This document shows positions 42,214-50,350 of a stretch of DNA of 64,000 nucleotides, one piece after another. The notes under the pieces are model-generated. The model searched no databases. It saw nothing but the letters and a program-made list of their open reading frames with translations, and was not told the DNA's origin. Where the stretch lies: contig NZ_FNRE01000007.1 of NCBI RefSeq assembly GCF_900107705.1, positions 117,835-181,834 on the forward strand, in the 5' to 3' direction. Source of the DNA: Prevotella sp. tc2-28 (GTDB lineage Bacteria; Bacteroidota; Bacteroidia; Bacteroidales; Bacteroidaceae). How positions within the stretch are numbered: the first letter of the stretch is position 1; every line of letters begins with the position of its first letter. The translations under genes and the position numbers were made by a program.

Positions 42214-42999
42214 TTAGAAATGTGATCGGATATAATTAAAGACAAAACGCGGGTTCAGTTTCTGCGTTTTGCTATTCTCAGAGACCTCTGTCATCAAAGT
42301 TGCTTTACTGTCTATTCGTCTCTGAGGATTCAACATAATCTTATGATCTTTCACGAAACGCTCCACATATTCACTAACATAACTGCCCCGGAACAACACA
42401 CCACCATCGTCGTATTCAAAGATGGAGCGATTCACTACATACGAACGATAGGCGTAGCGCCGACTTCTTTTACTGCCAAACATCTCAAACCACCAAGCAG
42501 ACTCATGTCGCCGTAACAGACGCAAAAGATAATCACGTCGCCACAGTCCTGCCTGTGTTGTAACACGATAGGGCGTATTGCAGCCATATTCTATTAATTC
42601 CGGATAATCCTTTGAGACGGGGTTCTCCTTAGAGGGGTCTAACTGGTGAACCATACAGATAAAGCCGATGCCAGCATCTTGAGTCATAATTTGCTCACAT
42701 CGCTGCAATTGAAGGACATCCACTTTTGATTTCAGCCAGAAATCCTCCAACATCATCAACACATACTCCTCGTCCATCTGTTCCAATAGCGACATCAAGT
42801 TCTCCGACCATGTACTTCCTTTAGGCATATTCAAAGGACAGGAGATATCAAATCCTGTCACTGAGAATTGTTGGGTGTCTGTACATAGATAGACTTTACG
42901 CTCAAATTTAGGCCAATACTCCTTCAAAAGTTTAAAGAAGGGGAACCAAAGGTCACTGCACTTATCGCAAGATGAAATAATCAGAGGAATCTGCTGCAT
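42214..42999 (-). CDS. Putative glycosyltransferase-like protein of the polysaccharide locus
   Basis: 261-aa soluble protein, full-length in appearance. It begins MQQIPLIISSCDKCSDLW, then SENLMSLLEQMDEEYVLMMLEDFWL, where the acidic EDF could act as a DxD-like site. Later parts are AGLWRRDYLLRLL and HESAWWFEMFGS. I associate such proteins with uncharacterised capsule-locus transferases but cannot name a family with certainty. One base separates it from the GT2 gene upstream. Confidence 0.55.
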   Translation of the reverse strand: MQQIPLIISSCDKCSDLWFPFFKLLKEYWPKFERKVYLCTDTQQFSVTGFDISCPLNMPKGSTWSENLMSLLEQMDEEYVLMMLEDFWLKSKVDVLQLQRCEQIMTQDAGIGFICMVHQLDPSKENPVSKDYPELIEYGCNTPYRVTTQAGLWRRDYLLRLLRRHESAWWFEMFGSKRSRRYAYRSYVVNRSIFEYDDGGVLFRGSYVSEYVERFVKDHKIMLNPQRRIDSKATLMTEVSENSKTQKLNPRFVFNYIRSHF

Positions 43000-43000
43000 C

Positions 43001-43879
43001 TTACAATTCGATTTTCAACTGAAAACGGTCATACATATATTTCAAGCATCCTAATGGGTATAGCAGAATGGTCATCCACTTGTTAGGAGACTTCGAGAAC
43101 ATGGTATGATCATGTATAAACAAAGAAAGGGCGATATAGCATATCATACTTTTCACCACCCCCGTTTTTTTCAGGCGCAGTCGTTGCGCATGATACTCCC
43201 GATATCCTCGAGGATTCCTGAACAACAACCGCCTATAGCTGTTTGTATAGCCATCTTCATGGTATTCACACACTTGGGAATAGTATGGATGAAACAGGAA
43301 ACAGTAATCTTCATCTATCTGGTCGTAAATATACACATCCGTTATGAAATCCTCCCCTTCAAATGTGGGGTATGGATAATTCCGCAAGATGTTCGTCACC
43401 AAGAAGATAGTTGTCTCCCCTTGATAATTCGTACATATTTGATGCAGGCTACCATGCGTTAGCTTCTCTGGTATCTCTTTCGTACGCTGCTTATGCAGCC
43501 TAAGAGAGACCATCCCAGCTATTGGCTTATTCAACACCTCATTTTTGTGTTCATCCCAATATGCCAAGCTCTCGTCCACCACATGATCCGTTGTCAGCTG
43601 GTCATCCGAGTCAACGCAGACGAACAGCTCAGAATCAACCAAAGACACCGCTTTGTTAAAAGCCCGCATCTTACCCCCATTCTCTTGGTAGACATACCGG
43701 ATCACGATACGATCCTCCCCTATCCATTCGTCCACCAGTTCCTTCGTGTTGTCCGTAGATCCATCGTCCACAATCAGCCACTCAAAGTCCTGGCACGTCT
43801 GTACACACAGGCTCTCATACAACTTCGTTAAGATGTATGCCCTGTTATATGTCGGAGTAAATATCGTCAGTCGTGTCAT
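43001..43879 (-). CDS. GT2-family glycosyltransferase
   Basis: 292-aa GT-A glycosyltransferase. N-terminal LTIFTPTYNRAYILTKLYESL, VDDGSTDNTKEL, ENGGKMRAFNKAV, and DxD in CVDSDDQL. The C-terminal half resembles the locus paralogue at 48334-49239. Probably adds one sugar to the lipid-linked repeat unit in the cytosol. A heptamer array starts 8 bp upstream of the start codon. Confidence 0.92.
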   Translation of the reverse strand: MTRLTIFTPTYNRAYILTKLYESLCVQTCQDFEWLIVDDGSTDNTKELVDEWIGEDRIVIRYVYQENGGKMRAFNKAVSLVDSELFVCVDSDDQLTTDHVVDESLAYWDEHKNEVLNKPIAGMVSLRLHKQRTKEIPEKLTHGSLHQICTNYQGETTIFLVTNILRNYPYPTFEGEDFITDVYIYDQIDEDYCFLFHPYYSQVCEYHEDGYTNSYRRLLFRNPRGYREYHAQRLRLKKTGVVKSMICYIALSLFIHDHTMFSKSPNKWMTILLYPLGCLKYMYDRFQLKIEL

Positions 43880-43886
43880 TATTTTA

Positions 43887-44094
43887 GTTTACAGTTTACA
43901 GTTTACGGTTTACCGTTTCTTTTTTAGTTTACAGTTTTTTTTTAGTTTACAGTTTACAGTTTACGGTTTACTGTTTCTTTTTTAGTTTACTGTTTCTTTT
44001 TTAGTTTACTGTTTCTTTTTTAGTTTACTGTTTCTTTTTTAGTTTACCGTTTCTTTTTTAGTTTACAGTTTACGGTTTACAGTTTACGGTTTCT
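43887..44094. repeat. Long GTTTACN heptamer array
   Basis: About 208 bp of GTTTAC+N heptamers mixed with a 12-bp variant GTTTCTTTTTTA, including several 19-bp composite units. It fills the gap and encodes the last residues and stop of the four-helix-bundle gene. Confidence 0.9.
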
Positions 44095-44456
44095 TCCATT
44101 TTCTTCTTTAGTGAGGAGCGCAGTCCATTCATCATGCGGGCCACGACATCTATCTGAGGGCGAATTGTCTCAAGACTCTTCTCACTTATATATTTCAAGT
44201 CGACAGCTATTATTAACTGATTATATGACTCCATCAATGACCCGTATGCTATTTCATAAAAATGTAATTGTTCCTTAATGGACAATCGACCACTACCCTC
44301 TGCAAGATTAGAAGGAACAGAAACTATTGCACGACGAATCTGATCGCATAGTGCATACGTCTCAAATCTGGGAAATTCATCCAACAAACGATAAACTTCA
44401 ACCACTAACTTGCGTGACTCCTGCCACGCTTTCATATTCTCAAATGCGTACGCCAT
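44070..44456 (-). CDS. Four-helix-bundle protein (S23/IVP family)
   Basis: 128-aa protein of the family found in 23S rRNA intervening sequences and elsewhere. Signatures: AFENMKAWQESRKLVVEVYRLL, CDQIRRAIVSVPSNLAEGSGR, FYEIAYGSLMESYNQL. ATG 44456 is chosen because the family normally begins near this motif. The C-terminal tail (ETVNCKP) and stop codon are repeat-encoded. Arrays of GTTTACN heptamers flank it on both sides. No reverse transcriptase is near, so a diversity-generating element is not supported. Confidence 0.88.
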   Translation of the reverse strand: MAYAFENMKAWQESRKLVVEVYRLLDEFPRFETYALCDQIRRAIVSVPSNLAEGSGRLSIKEQLHFYEIAYGSLMESYNQLIIAVDLKYISEKSLETIRPQIDVVARMMNGLRSSLKKKMEETVNCKP

Positions 44457-44545
44457 AAACGGTAAACAGGACTCCGAGCTTGCTCGCCTGAGCACCCCTA
44501 AACAATAAACGGTAAACGGTAAACCGTAAACTGTAAACAGTAAAC
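44457..44545. repeat. Heptamer units and GCGAGCAAGCTC element upstream of the four-helix-bundle gene
   Basis: GGTAAAC-type heptamers at 44458-44468 and 44504-44545 flank a copy of GCGAGCAAGCTCGG (minus strand, about 44474-44487). The array ends on the sugar-transferase stop codon (44547-44545). Confidence 0.75.
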
Positions 44546-45381
44546 TAAATCACCTCCCCCGCATACTCCATTTTCTTCCCCAGCACCGTGCAGAGAATCA
44601 TCTGGATGTCCTTGACAAAGGAGTAGTGTCGGTAGTAATAACAGTTCAGACGTACTTTATCTGGATAGATCACATTGTCATTATACCACTCCGCAACCTC
44701 CTGATCCGTCATCTCGTCAAACTGCTCCTTTGTAATACCGTAAACGGTAAACGGTAAACAGTAAACCAAGTTTCTTGCATCAGCAAGAAACTCATCCTCC
44801 CTCCGATACTTCAGCGTCGCTGGCCCTGTAATCCCAGGCCGCAACTTCAACACATCCCTATCGTCTCCCTGAAGTTGATCCGCATACCCTGGCACATCAG
44901 GGCGAGGCCCGACAAAGCTCATATTACCTATCAGCACATCCCATAGCCCCGGCAGCTCATCCAACTTATAGTGACGCAACGTAGCACCCAACGGTGTAAT
45001 ACGACCATCCCCAGCCACACTCACCGTCGACCATCCCCCATTCCCGTTCGCTCGAGCTTGCTCGCTTGTTCCGTAGGTCTCAAGAAGGTTAAGGTTAAGG
45101 TTAGGGTTAACGTTCCCGTTCCCGTTAACGTTCCCGTTCCCGTTAAGGTTAGCGTTAAGGTTAAGGTTAGCGTTAAGGTTAAGGTTAGCGTTAACTCTCA
45201 TCGTGCGAAACTTGTGACAGTCGAACAACTTGCCATCCTTCCCCACCCTCTTCTGTACAAAGAACACCGGTCCTCCTGGCATCTTCACCTTAATCAGAAT
45301 TGCCACTATCAGCAGCACAGGCCACAACACAGCCAGTCCCACAAAAGCCACAACCCTATCAAAAACATACTTTAACATCAT
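44545..45381 (-). CDS. Initiating sugar transferase (phosphoglycosyltransferase, PF02397 type)
   Basis: 278-aa monotopic enzyme placing the first sugar phosphate on undecaprenyl phosphate. N-terminal membrane segment, GGPVFFVQKRVGKDGKLFDCHKFRTMR (blocks), RITPLGATLRHYKLDELPGLWDV and MSFVGPRPDVPGY are typical. Between FRTMRV and GRITPLG stand about 55 extra residues: an Asn-x array of 18 units and a segment with the GCGAGCAAGCTC element. A second insertion near residue 206 (LVYCLPFTVYG) is encoded by GTTTACN heptamers. ATG 45381 overlaps the GNAT stop as ATGA. Confidence 0.9.
   Translation of the reverse strand: MMLKYVFDRVVAFVGLAVLWPVLLIVAILIKVKMPGGPVFFVQKRVGKDGKLFDCHKFRTMRVNANLNLNANLNLNANLNGNGNVNGNGNVNPNLNLNLLETYGTSEQARANGNGGWSTVSVAGDGRITPLGATLRHYKLDELPGLWDVLIGNMSFVGPRPDVPGYADQLQGDDRDVLKLRPGITGPATLKYRREDEFLADARNLVYCLPFTVYGITKEQFDEMTDQEVAEWYNDNVIYPDKVRLNCYYYRHYSFVKDIQMILCTVLGKKMEYAGEVI
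44739..44766. repeat. Four GTTTACN heptamers inside the sugar transferase gene
   Basis: CGTAAAC, GGTAAAC, GGTAAAC, AGTAAAC in tandem, the same family as the intergenic arrays at 43887-44094 and 44504-44545. Confidence 0.8.
45048..45068. repeat. GCGAGCAAGCTCGAGCG element
   Basis: On the minus strand AAGCGAGCAAGCTCGAGCG. It recurs inverted at about 46053-46072 and shortened at about 44474-44487. In two of the three sites it lies next to a hexamer array. Confidence 0.65.
45088..45195. repeat. Hexamer array (GTTNNN)18 inside the sugar transferase gene
   Basis: Eighteen GTT+NNN hexamers (NNN = AAG, AGG, AAC, CCC, AGC). Coding strand AAC+NNN gives Asn alternating with Ala, Leu, Gly, Val or Pro. 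Confidence 0.9.
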
Positions 45382-45968
45382 CCCTCGCAAATAATCTCCA
45401 AATACACTTCATTATCTGGCAGTTCCTTCACCACCTTCACGTTGCTGGCAGCAAGTGCGGAGCGATAGGACGCCACGTTATCCTTTGATACTGTCTCAAA
45501 CAGGCGCAAACCTATTCCAAATCCCACCTCATTCAGCATCCTGTTCATTGCTGTTCCAAGCCCTTTTCCCCGATAGTTGATGTCCACCATTCTACCACGG
45601 AACCCTACACCATGCAAGAAGCTCCTGTTGAAGCAATAGCCAGCAATCTCGTTCTTCTCTTTATCTAATAGCACATAAGCCAGGAAAGCCCTACTCCTCT
45701 GTAGTTTTTGAATATTCTTGCCATCGAATCCATGAGGACGGAAATAGGTAAAGGCCTCCTCCGGTTGTCGACCGAAGAACGCCACCATCCTCTCTGTAGG
45801 CACATCACGCAGTTGCATCACCTCATAGCCCACAGGTACGGTAGTAAATGAAAAGTCCTTCAATCGTCTACCGTATCTCATGGAGAACAACCCTGAGTTT
45901 ATCTGCTCAACGAAGTCCCAGAGCCAGCCCATCCTGTCTCTTATGATATGTGCTAATGCATATAACAT
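45378..45968 (-). CDS. GNAT-family acetyltransferase
   Basis: 196-aa N-acetyltransferase. The acetyl-CoA loop is seen in VDINYRGKGLGTAMNRML (R-G-x-G-L-G), and the strand before it in GYCFNRSFLHGVGFRGR. The N-terminal ~40 residues are unusual. Its stop overlaps the sugar-transferase start, so it likely acetylates an amino sugar used in initiation, perhaps together with the DegT aminotransferase. That pathway link is inference. Confidence 0.75.
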   Translation of the reverse strand: MLYALAHIIRDRMGWLWDFVEQINSGLFSMRYGRRLKDFSFTTVPVGYEVMQLRDVPTERMVAFFGRQPEEAFTYFRPHGFDGKNIQKLQRSRAFLAYVLLDKEKNEIAGYCFNRSFLHGVGFRGRMVDINYRGKGLGTAMNRMLNEVGFGIGLRLFETVSKDNVASYRSALAASNVKVVKELPDNEVYLEIICEG

Positions 45969-46074
45969 CCTTTATCCCCCTATGTTAAGGTTCTTGCATC
46001 CCTTCGGTTCTTTCAGTCGCTACGCTTGGTGAAAGCGGCAGAGCCGAGCGGCAAGCGAGCAAGCTCGAGCGATC

Positions 46075-46119
46075 GTTAGGGTTAGGGTTAAGGTTAAGGT
46101 TAACGTTCCCGTTCCCGTT
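46075..46119. repeat. Intergenic hexamer array (GTTNNN)7.5
   Basis: GTTAGG twice, GTTAAG twice, GTTAAC, GTTCCC twice, GTT. It starts on the stop codon of the GT4 gene at 46118. A GCGAGCAAGCTCGAGCG element (about 46053-46072) lies alongside; the rest of the 45969-46117 gap shows no ORF or promoter. Confidence 0.85.
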
Positions 46120-47263
46120 ATAATATCTCATCATAAAAGTCATAAAGGCACTTACGTACAAAGCTTTGTTCAAATCGTGAGGCAATCAAGCCCCTAGCTT
46201 TCTTTGCCATCCACTCACGACTATTCTTATCTTTCAGCATGGTCAGCATGGCATCAAACAGGGCATTTTCATCCATTGGTGGAATGATAACGCCATTCTC
46301 TCCTTGCTTGATGATATCCCTTGAGCCGTTAATGTCAGTAACGATTGAAGGCAAGCCCATTGCACCAGCTTCCAGCACCGTGTTCGGGAAGCCCTCACGA
46401 TAACTAGGGAACACAAAGCAATCGGCTGTAGCATAATAGGCCAACAGCTCATCACCATACTTAGGTCCTACAGCCTCAATGGCAGGGTTATCACTGATTA
46501 TTTTTCGAGCCTCCGCACTGATGGGGTCAAGCGTATCCTCATAATCGCCAACAAGAATCAGTCTTGCTGGAGCGAATCCAGACAACAGATTAAAAGCCCT
46601 ACACAGCTCGTTGATACCCTTGTCTTTAACGATTCTACCCACAAAGAGGAAAACAAGCGAATCGTCTTTCTTTGCCATCAAATCAACTGTGAACTTTGAA
46701 TCCTGAACCCTTAATCTGGAGTAATAATCCATGTCAACCCCTTTGACATTACCATAGCCCAATACCCTCATCGGTTTCTTTGTAATTCCATGATTCCGCA
46801 AATCATTCATGACGCTCTTCCCCTCCGGTATGATATGCGTTGCACAGGCACAGGTCAGTCTGTCTGTTGCCATCAGTATCCTTCGTTTCAGTCCTGTTGA
46901 TGTAGGCCATACCAGTCCCGTAAACGTATGCACACGCACCGGCACTCCTGTCAGCCTACCAGCCAACATACACAGCAGTCCAGCCTTTGGCGTCATGGAG
47001 TGCACCATCTTCGGACGTTCTCGTCGGAAAATCCGGATTAGTCTCCATAGCGCCATCACATCCCGCATCAGCGAGATATGCCGCTCCATAGGCACGCGAA
47101 TCCCCCGCACGCCATATTTTCTCTCTACCTCGTCTAGTTCTTGTCCTGGTGATGACAGTAGTATCACCTCATACTTTTTCTTCAAATCAGGCAGCATCCC
47201 TTCTACGAAACACGTAGACATAGACACTGTACAAGCTCGAATAATTTTTGTTTTACTACTCAT
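46118..47263 (-). CDS. GT4-family glycosyltransferase
   Basis: 381-aa GT-B retaining glycosyltransferase. N-terminal domain with SMTPKAGLLCMLAGRLTGVPVRVHTFTG; C-terminal nucleotide-sugar domain with FVGRIVKDKGINELCRAF and the E-x7-E motif in PSYREGFPNTVLEAGAMG. It resembles transferases that act early in repeat-unit assembly (CapM/PglA-like). Overlaps the preceding gene by ATGA. Confidence 0.92.
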   Translation of the reverse strand: MSSKTKIIRACTVSMSTCFVEGMLPDLKKKYEVILLSSPGQELDEVERKYGVRGIRVPMERHISLMRDVMALWRLIRIFRRERPKMVHSMTPKAGLLCMLAGRLTGVPVRVHTFTGLVWPTSTGLKRRILMATDRLTCACATHIIPEGKSVMNDLRNHGITKKPMRVLGYGNVKGVDMDYYSRLRVQDSKFTVDLMAKKDDSLVFLFVGRIVKDKGINELCRAFNLLSGFAPARLILVGDYEDTLDPISAEARKIISDNPAIEAVGPKYGDELLAYYATADCFVFPSYREGFPNTVLEAGAMGLPSIVTDINGSRDIIKQGENGVIIPPMDENALFDAMLTMLKDKNSREWMAKKARGLIASRFEQSFVRKCLYDFYDEIL

Positions 47264-48327
47264 ATTTTTTCATATACATGTGCGTATGCATCAATCATCT
47301 TTTTGATATCGAACTGCTTTGCACGCTCATAACATCTATCAGCTATTTCTTGGTAATATTTCTTATCATCATGTAAATGCTGAATAATCTTTGCCAATGC
47401 TTCCGCATCCTCATGAGGGAAAAGGATGCCATAGCCATCTGTTACATCCCGTAAACCATTGACATCACTGGCGACAAACGGTTTCCCTACAGCCATCCCT
47501 TCTATGTTTGATAAAGAAAGGCCCTCCCAATGAGAAGACATAACAACAACGTCAGCAGTCTGGAGGATATTAGGGACATCCGTTCTCACACCCATAAGTT
47601 TCACACTATCTTGCAGGCTCAATTCATGTATCAAATTCTCCAATTCCGATCTTCTGACACCATCACCCACAAGCCATAGTTCATACTGTTCCTTGGGTAA
47701 TAAGGACAAAGCTTTTATTACCGTATCCTGGTCCTTGGCCTCTCTGAAGCCTGCTACCATTACAATACTAAATTTATTAGTTTTGAGGGCAACTATTGGA
47801 TATGCATCGTGGAATTTCTGTACATCAACACCGTTATTAATGGTACAAATGTTATATTTCCTACGACCTAAATAGTCTTTCAATGTCTTTTCCGCAATCT
47901 CAGAAATGCATATCACATGGTGGTAACGGCTATACATCCATCTATCAAGTAAACGCAAAATTCCTCCTTGCTCCCGTTTCCGGTTATTGGTACTATGTTC
48001 CGTTGTAACAAGTTTCTTCCCACAAATAATATTCGCTATAGCAACAAATAACTGAGGCGAAGAGTTATGTGTATGAACAATATCATATTTACGCATAATC
48101 CCAATCAGCCTGACGATATACAACGGATTATAATACGAATGTCCCAACTTGTAAATTTTGCATTCTGGACTTTCTTTCTCCAATCGTTCCATTAAAGGTG
48201 TATAAGCTCCATTGAAAACGGCAATGTCCACCTTATGTCCCAAAGCTGTTAAGCGAGGAATGATATTAACCAATAACGTTTCCGCTCCTCCTGTATGAAG
48301 CGATGTTATGACGTGAAGTATTTTCAT
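47260..48327 (-). CDS. GT4-family glycosyltransferase
   Basis: 355-aa GT-B enzyme. Starts MKILHVITSLHTGGAETLLVNII; C-terminal domain VMVAGFREAKDQDTVIKAL and E-x7-E in SHWEGLSLSNIEGMAVG. ATG 48327 is preferred over the adjacent GTG. Distinct from the GT4 downstream. Donor and acceptor unknown. Confidence 0.92.
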   Translation of the reverse strand: MKILHVITSLHTGGAETLLVNIIPRLTALGHKVDIAVFNGAYTPLMERLEKESPECKIYKLGHSYYNPLYIVRLIGIMRKYDIVHTHNSSPQLFVAIANIICGKKLVTTEHSTNNRKREQGGILRLLDRWMYSRYHHVICISEIAEKTLKDYLGRRKYNICTINNGVDVQKFHDAYPIVALKTNKFSIVMVAGFREAKDQDTVIKALSLLPKEQYELWLVGDGVRRSELENLIHELSLQDSVKLMGVRTDVPNILQTADVVVMSSHWEGLSLSNIEGMAVGKPFVASDVNGLRDVTDGYGILFPHEDAEALAKIIQHLHDDKKYYQEIADRCYERAKQFDIKKMIDAYAHVYEKI

Positions 48328-48333
48328 CACACA

Positions 48334-49239
48334 TTATCTATAAAGATTCCCCTTAATAACCTGACGCCTATTGAATAGGTATAATATAACACCGGGGAAT
48401 AAAGACAATAATGTCAGCCATTTCATGGGTGATTCTTGCAAAAAATGTACATTTCGGCAGCGAATGGAATGTGACACATAATGAATGTTATCCATTACTT
48501 TGCGTTTCCACGAGTGCGTCTGCTGCATATCAAACTTCCGAAGAAATGCAAATCCCTTGGGGTTATTCCAATACTGACGCCACATGCCCCTACTCGACCC
48601 GTCATCTTGATAGTCAACAATGACATAGACGTCATTGGAAGTCAATAACGGATATTGCACGTCTATCAAATGATATTTATAGGCCAATCCGACATAACGT
48701 TCACCATCAAACAACGGATACTCAGGTACGTTACAGATAACATCAGTTCTATAGACCAGTTTCTTATCACCAGAGCCTCCCCGTTCCTCATAATAGTCAC
48801 GCAATGTCGTTACCAACAAATCATCAGGGAACTTAGCTCCTATAACCTTTCCATCCTCCGTTGCATCAAGACCGATAATACCAGCATACTGTTCTGAACC
48901 ATGCTGTTTCCAAAACGACACTATTTTTTCCACTGCATCGTCAGGCATCCAGTCGTCCGAATCAATACAGGTATTCAACTCTGTATGTATGTTTTTGTAA
49001 GCCGTATTATGTGCCCCATGCATACCCTGATTCTCCTGGTAGATATACCGAATAGGGATCCTATTCTCTGCTATCCACCCTTCCACTAATTGTCGGGTAT
49101 TGTCCGTAGACCCATCGTCTATCACCAGCCATTCAAAATCCTTACATGTCTGGCAACACAGGCTCTCATAAGTCCGCCCGATGGTATGTGCCCGATTATA
49201 GGCTGGTGTAAATATGGTTAATGTGAGTTCACTATTCAT
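48334..49239 (-). CDS. GT2-family glycosyltransferase
   Basis: 301 aa. FTPAYNRAHTIGRTYESLCCQTCKDFEWLVIDDGSTDNT (blocks), ENQGMHGAHNTAYKNI, and DxD in CIDSDDWM. Clearly a paralogue of the GT2 at 43001-43879, with a related C-terminus (RRQVIKGNLYR). Spacing of 4-6 bp on both sides shows it is part of the same operon. Confidence 0.92.
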   Translation of the reverse strand: MNSELTLTIFTPAYNRAHTIGRTYESLCCQTCKDFEWLVIDDGSTDNTRQLVEGWIAENRIPIRYIYQENQGMHGAHNTAYKNIHTELNTCIDSDDWMPDDAVEKIVSFWKQHGSEQYAGIIGLDATEDGKVIGAKFPDDLLVTTLRDYYEERGGSGDKKLVYRTDVICNVPEYPLFDGERYVGLAYKYHLIDVQYPLLTSNDVYVIVDYQDDGSSRGMWRQYWNNPKGFAFLRKFDMQQTHSWKRKVMDNIHYVSHSIRCRNVHFLQESPMKWLTLLSLFPGVILYLFNRRQVIKGNLYR

Positions 49240-49243
49240 ATTA

Positions 49244-50350
49244 TTACAATCCTGTATAAAACCACATCAAAAAAGTAAAAGTGACGTGAGCCATCATAAT
49301 CAGTTGTACTTTTCGGCCTTGATTTCTCCAGAGGTTAAATTTAAACAGCGGATAAGCCAACACAATTCCGTATAAAAACCATGAGAGATATGCGAATCGA
49401 TTAGAGAAAGGAATACGAATCAAAATAACCCACACAGCATTAGCATATATATAAGTTCCGAGAAGCAAATGGTATGTAAGGTCACAAAGATTCTTTTTAA
49501 ATATACAATACCAACCTAAAAAGATGGGCATTGCGCTGTATAACAGGAAGTCCCATCGGAAACCAGCATTAGCTATTGCCTCTTCTGTCTCCTCGGTATT
49601 CTCGAGAGTTAGGTATTGTTCCATACGTCCATCCAACCCAATCAACATGAATAGACCGCTTAGACGCTCGCCCATCAGTATACTACCTATTACCGCAGAT
49701 CCCCATATATAAAACATAAATCTGGGCTTCTTATAGAAATAAGAAAATAACATTGCAGCCATAGGCAAGGCAGTCGATTTATGTATGTTTATAGCAATAA
49801 AACAGAACAATGCACACCATAATTTCTCTACCCGATTGCCCTTAATATAGGCTATTGCTAATACTATAAAACTCGTAGCTAATCCATTACGAATACCATT
49901 TACGCCATACGAGAAGAAAGAAAACGCACCGATAGCACATAACATTAGGAACGTTGCATTATTCAATGCGAAACGTTTACACGCAACATATACAGCATAT
50001 ACATAAAGGAATGAAACCAGGAGAAGAAACATAGAAACTGGCATCATCTGTGAGCAGGTATATTGAAAGCTAGAAAACAGCCAATCACTTACAGACTCTC
50101 CTGGGTCATATAAACCATTCATCATCTTTCGATATTTACCCATATAGGCGCCAGTATCGCCTCCGACCCCAGCAGGTCTAAGTCCCATTAAGATGATTAG
50201 AAAGGCCATCAGCACAAGTACACCTTTTTTGTAGTTAGCCCGTCCTAAAAGAGCCTGATTACTCATTCTGCTCACCTGTCCACTTTGGACAAGTGTCACG
50301 AACCAGGTAATCAGTATATAAATCAAAGAATATAATGCGTGATCTGTCAT
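49244..50350 (-). CDS. EpsG-family polysaccharide polymerase
   Basis: 368-aa integral membrane protein with about ten helices. The EpsG-type signature lies in GLRPAGVGGDTGAYMGKYR (about residues 57-75) and the later NGIRNGLATSFIVLAIAYI. Probably the Wzy-type polymerase joining repeat units in the periplasm. Start ATG 50350 overlaps the GT32 stop as ATGA, which excludes the longer upstream reading. Confidence 0.85.
   Translation of the reverse strand: MTDHALYSLIYILITWFVTLVQSGQVSRMSNQALLGRANYKKGVLVLMAFLIILMGLRPAGVGGDTGAYMGKYRKMMNGLYDPGESVSDWLFSSFQYTCSQMMPVSMFLLLVSFLYVYAVYVACKRFALNNATFLMLCAIGAFSFFSYGVNGIRNGLATSFIVLAIAYIKGNRVEKLWCALFCFIAINIHKSTALPMAAMLFSYFYKKPRFMFYIWGSAVIGSILMGERLSGLFMLIGLDGRMEQYLTLENTEETEEAIANAGFRWDFLLYSAMPIFLGWYCIFKKNLCDLTYHLLLGTYIYANAVWVILIRIPFSNRFAYLSWFLYGIVLAYPLFKFNLWRNQGRKVQLIMMAHVTFTFLMWFYTGL

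Noticed and set aside
43887..44094. Regularly spaced repeats that might be a CRISPR array
   Set aside because: Units are 7, 12 or 19 bp and contiguous; there are no unique spacers and no cas genes.
44070..44456. Avd-like accessory protein of a diversity-generating retroelement next to AAC-rich repeats
   Set aside because: The protein matches the S23/IVP four-helix bundle family, there is no reverse transcriptase or template/variable repeat pair, and the hexamer variation is not adenine-specific.
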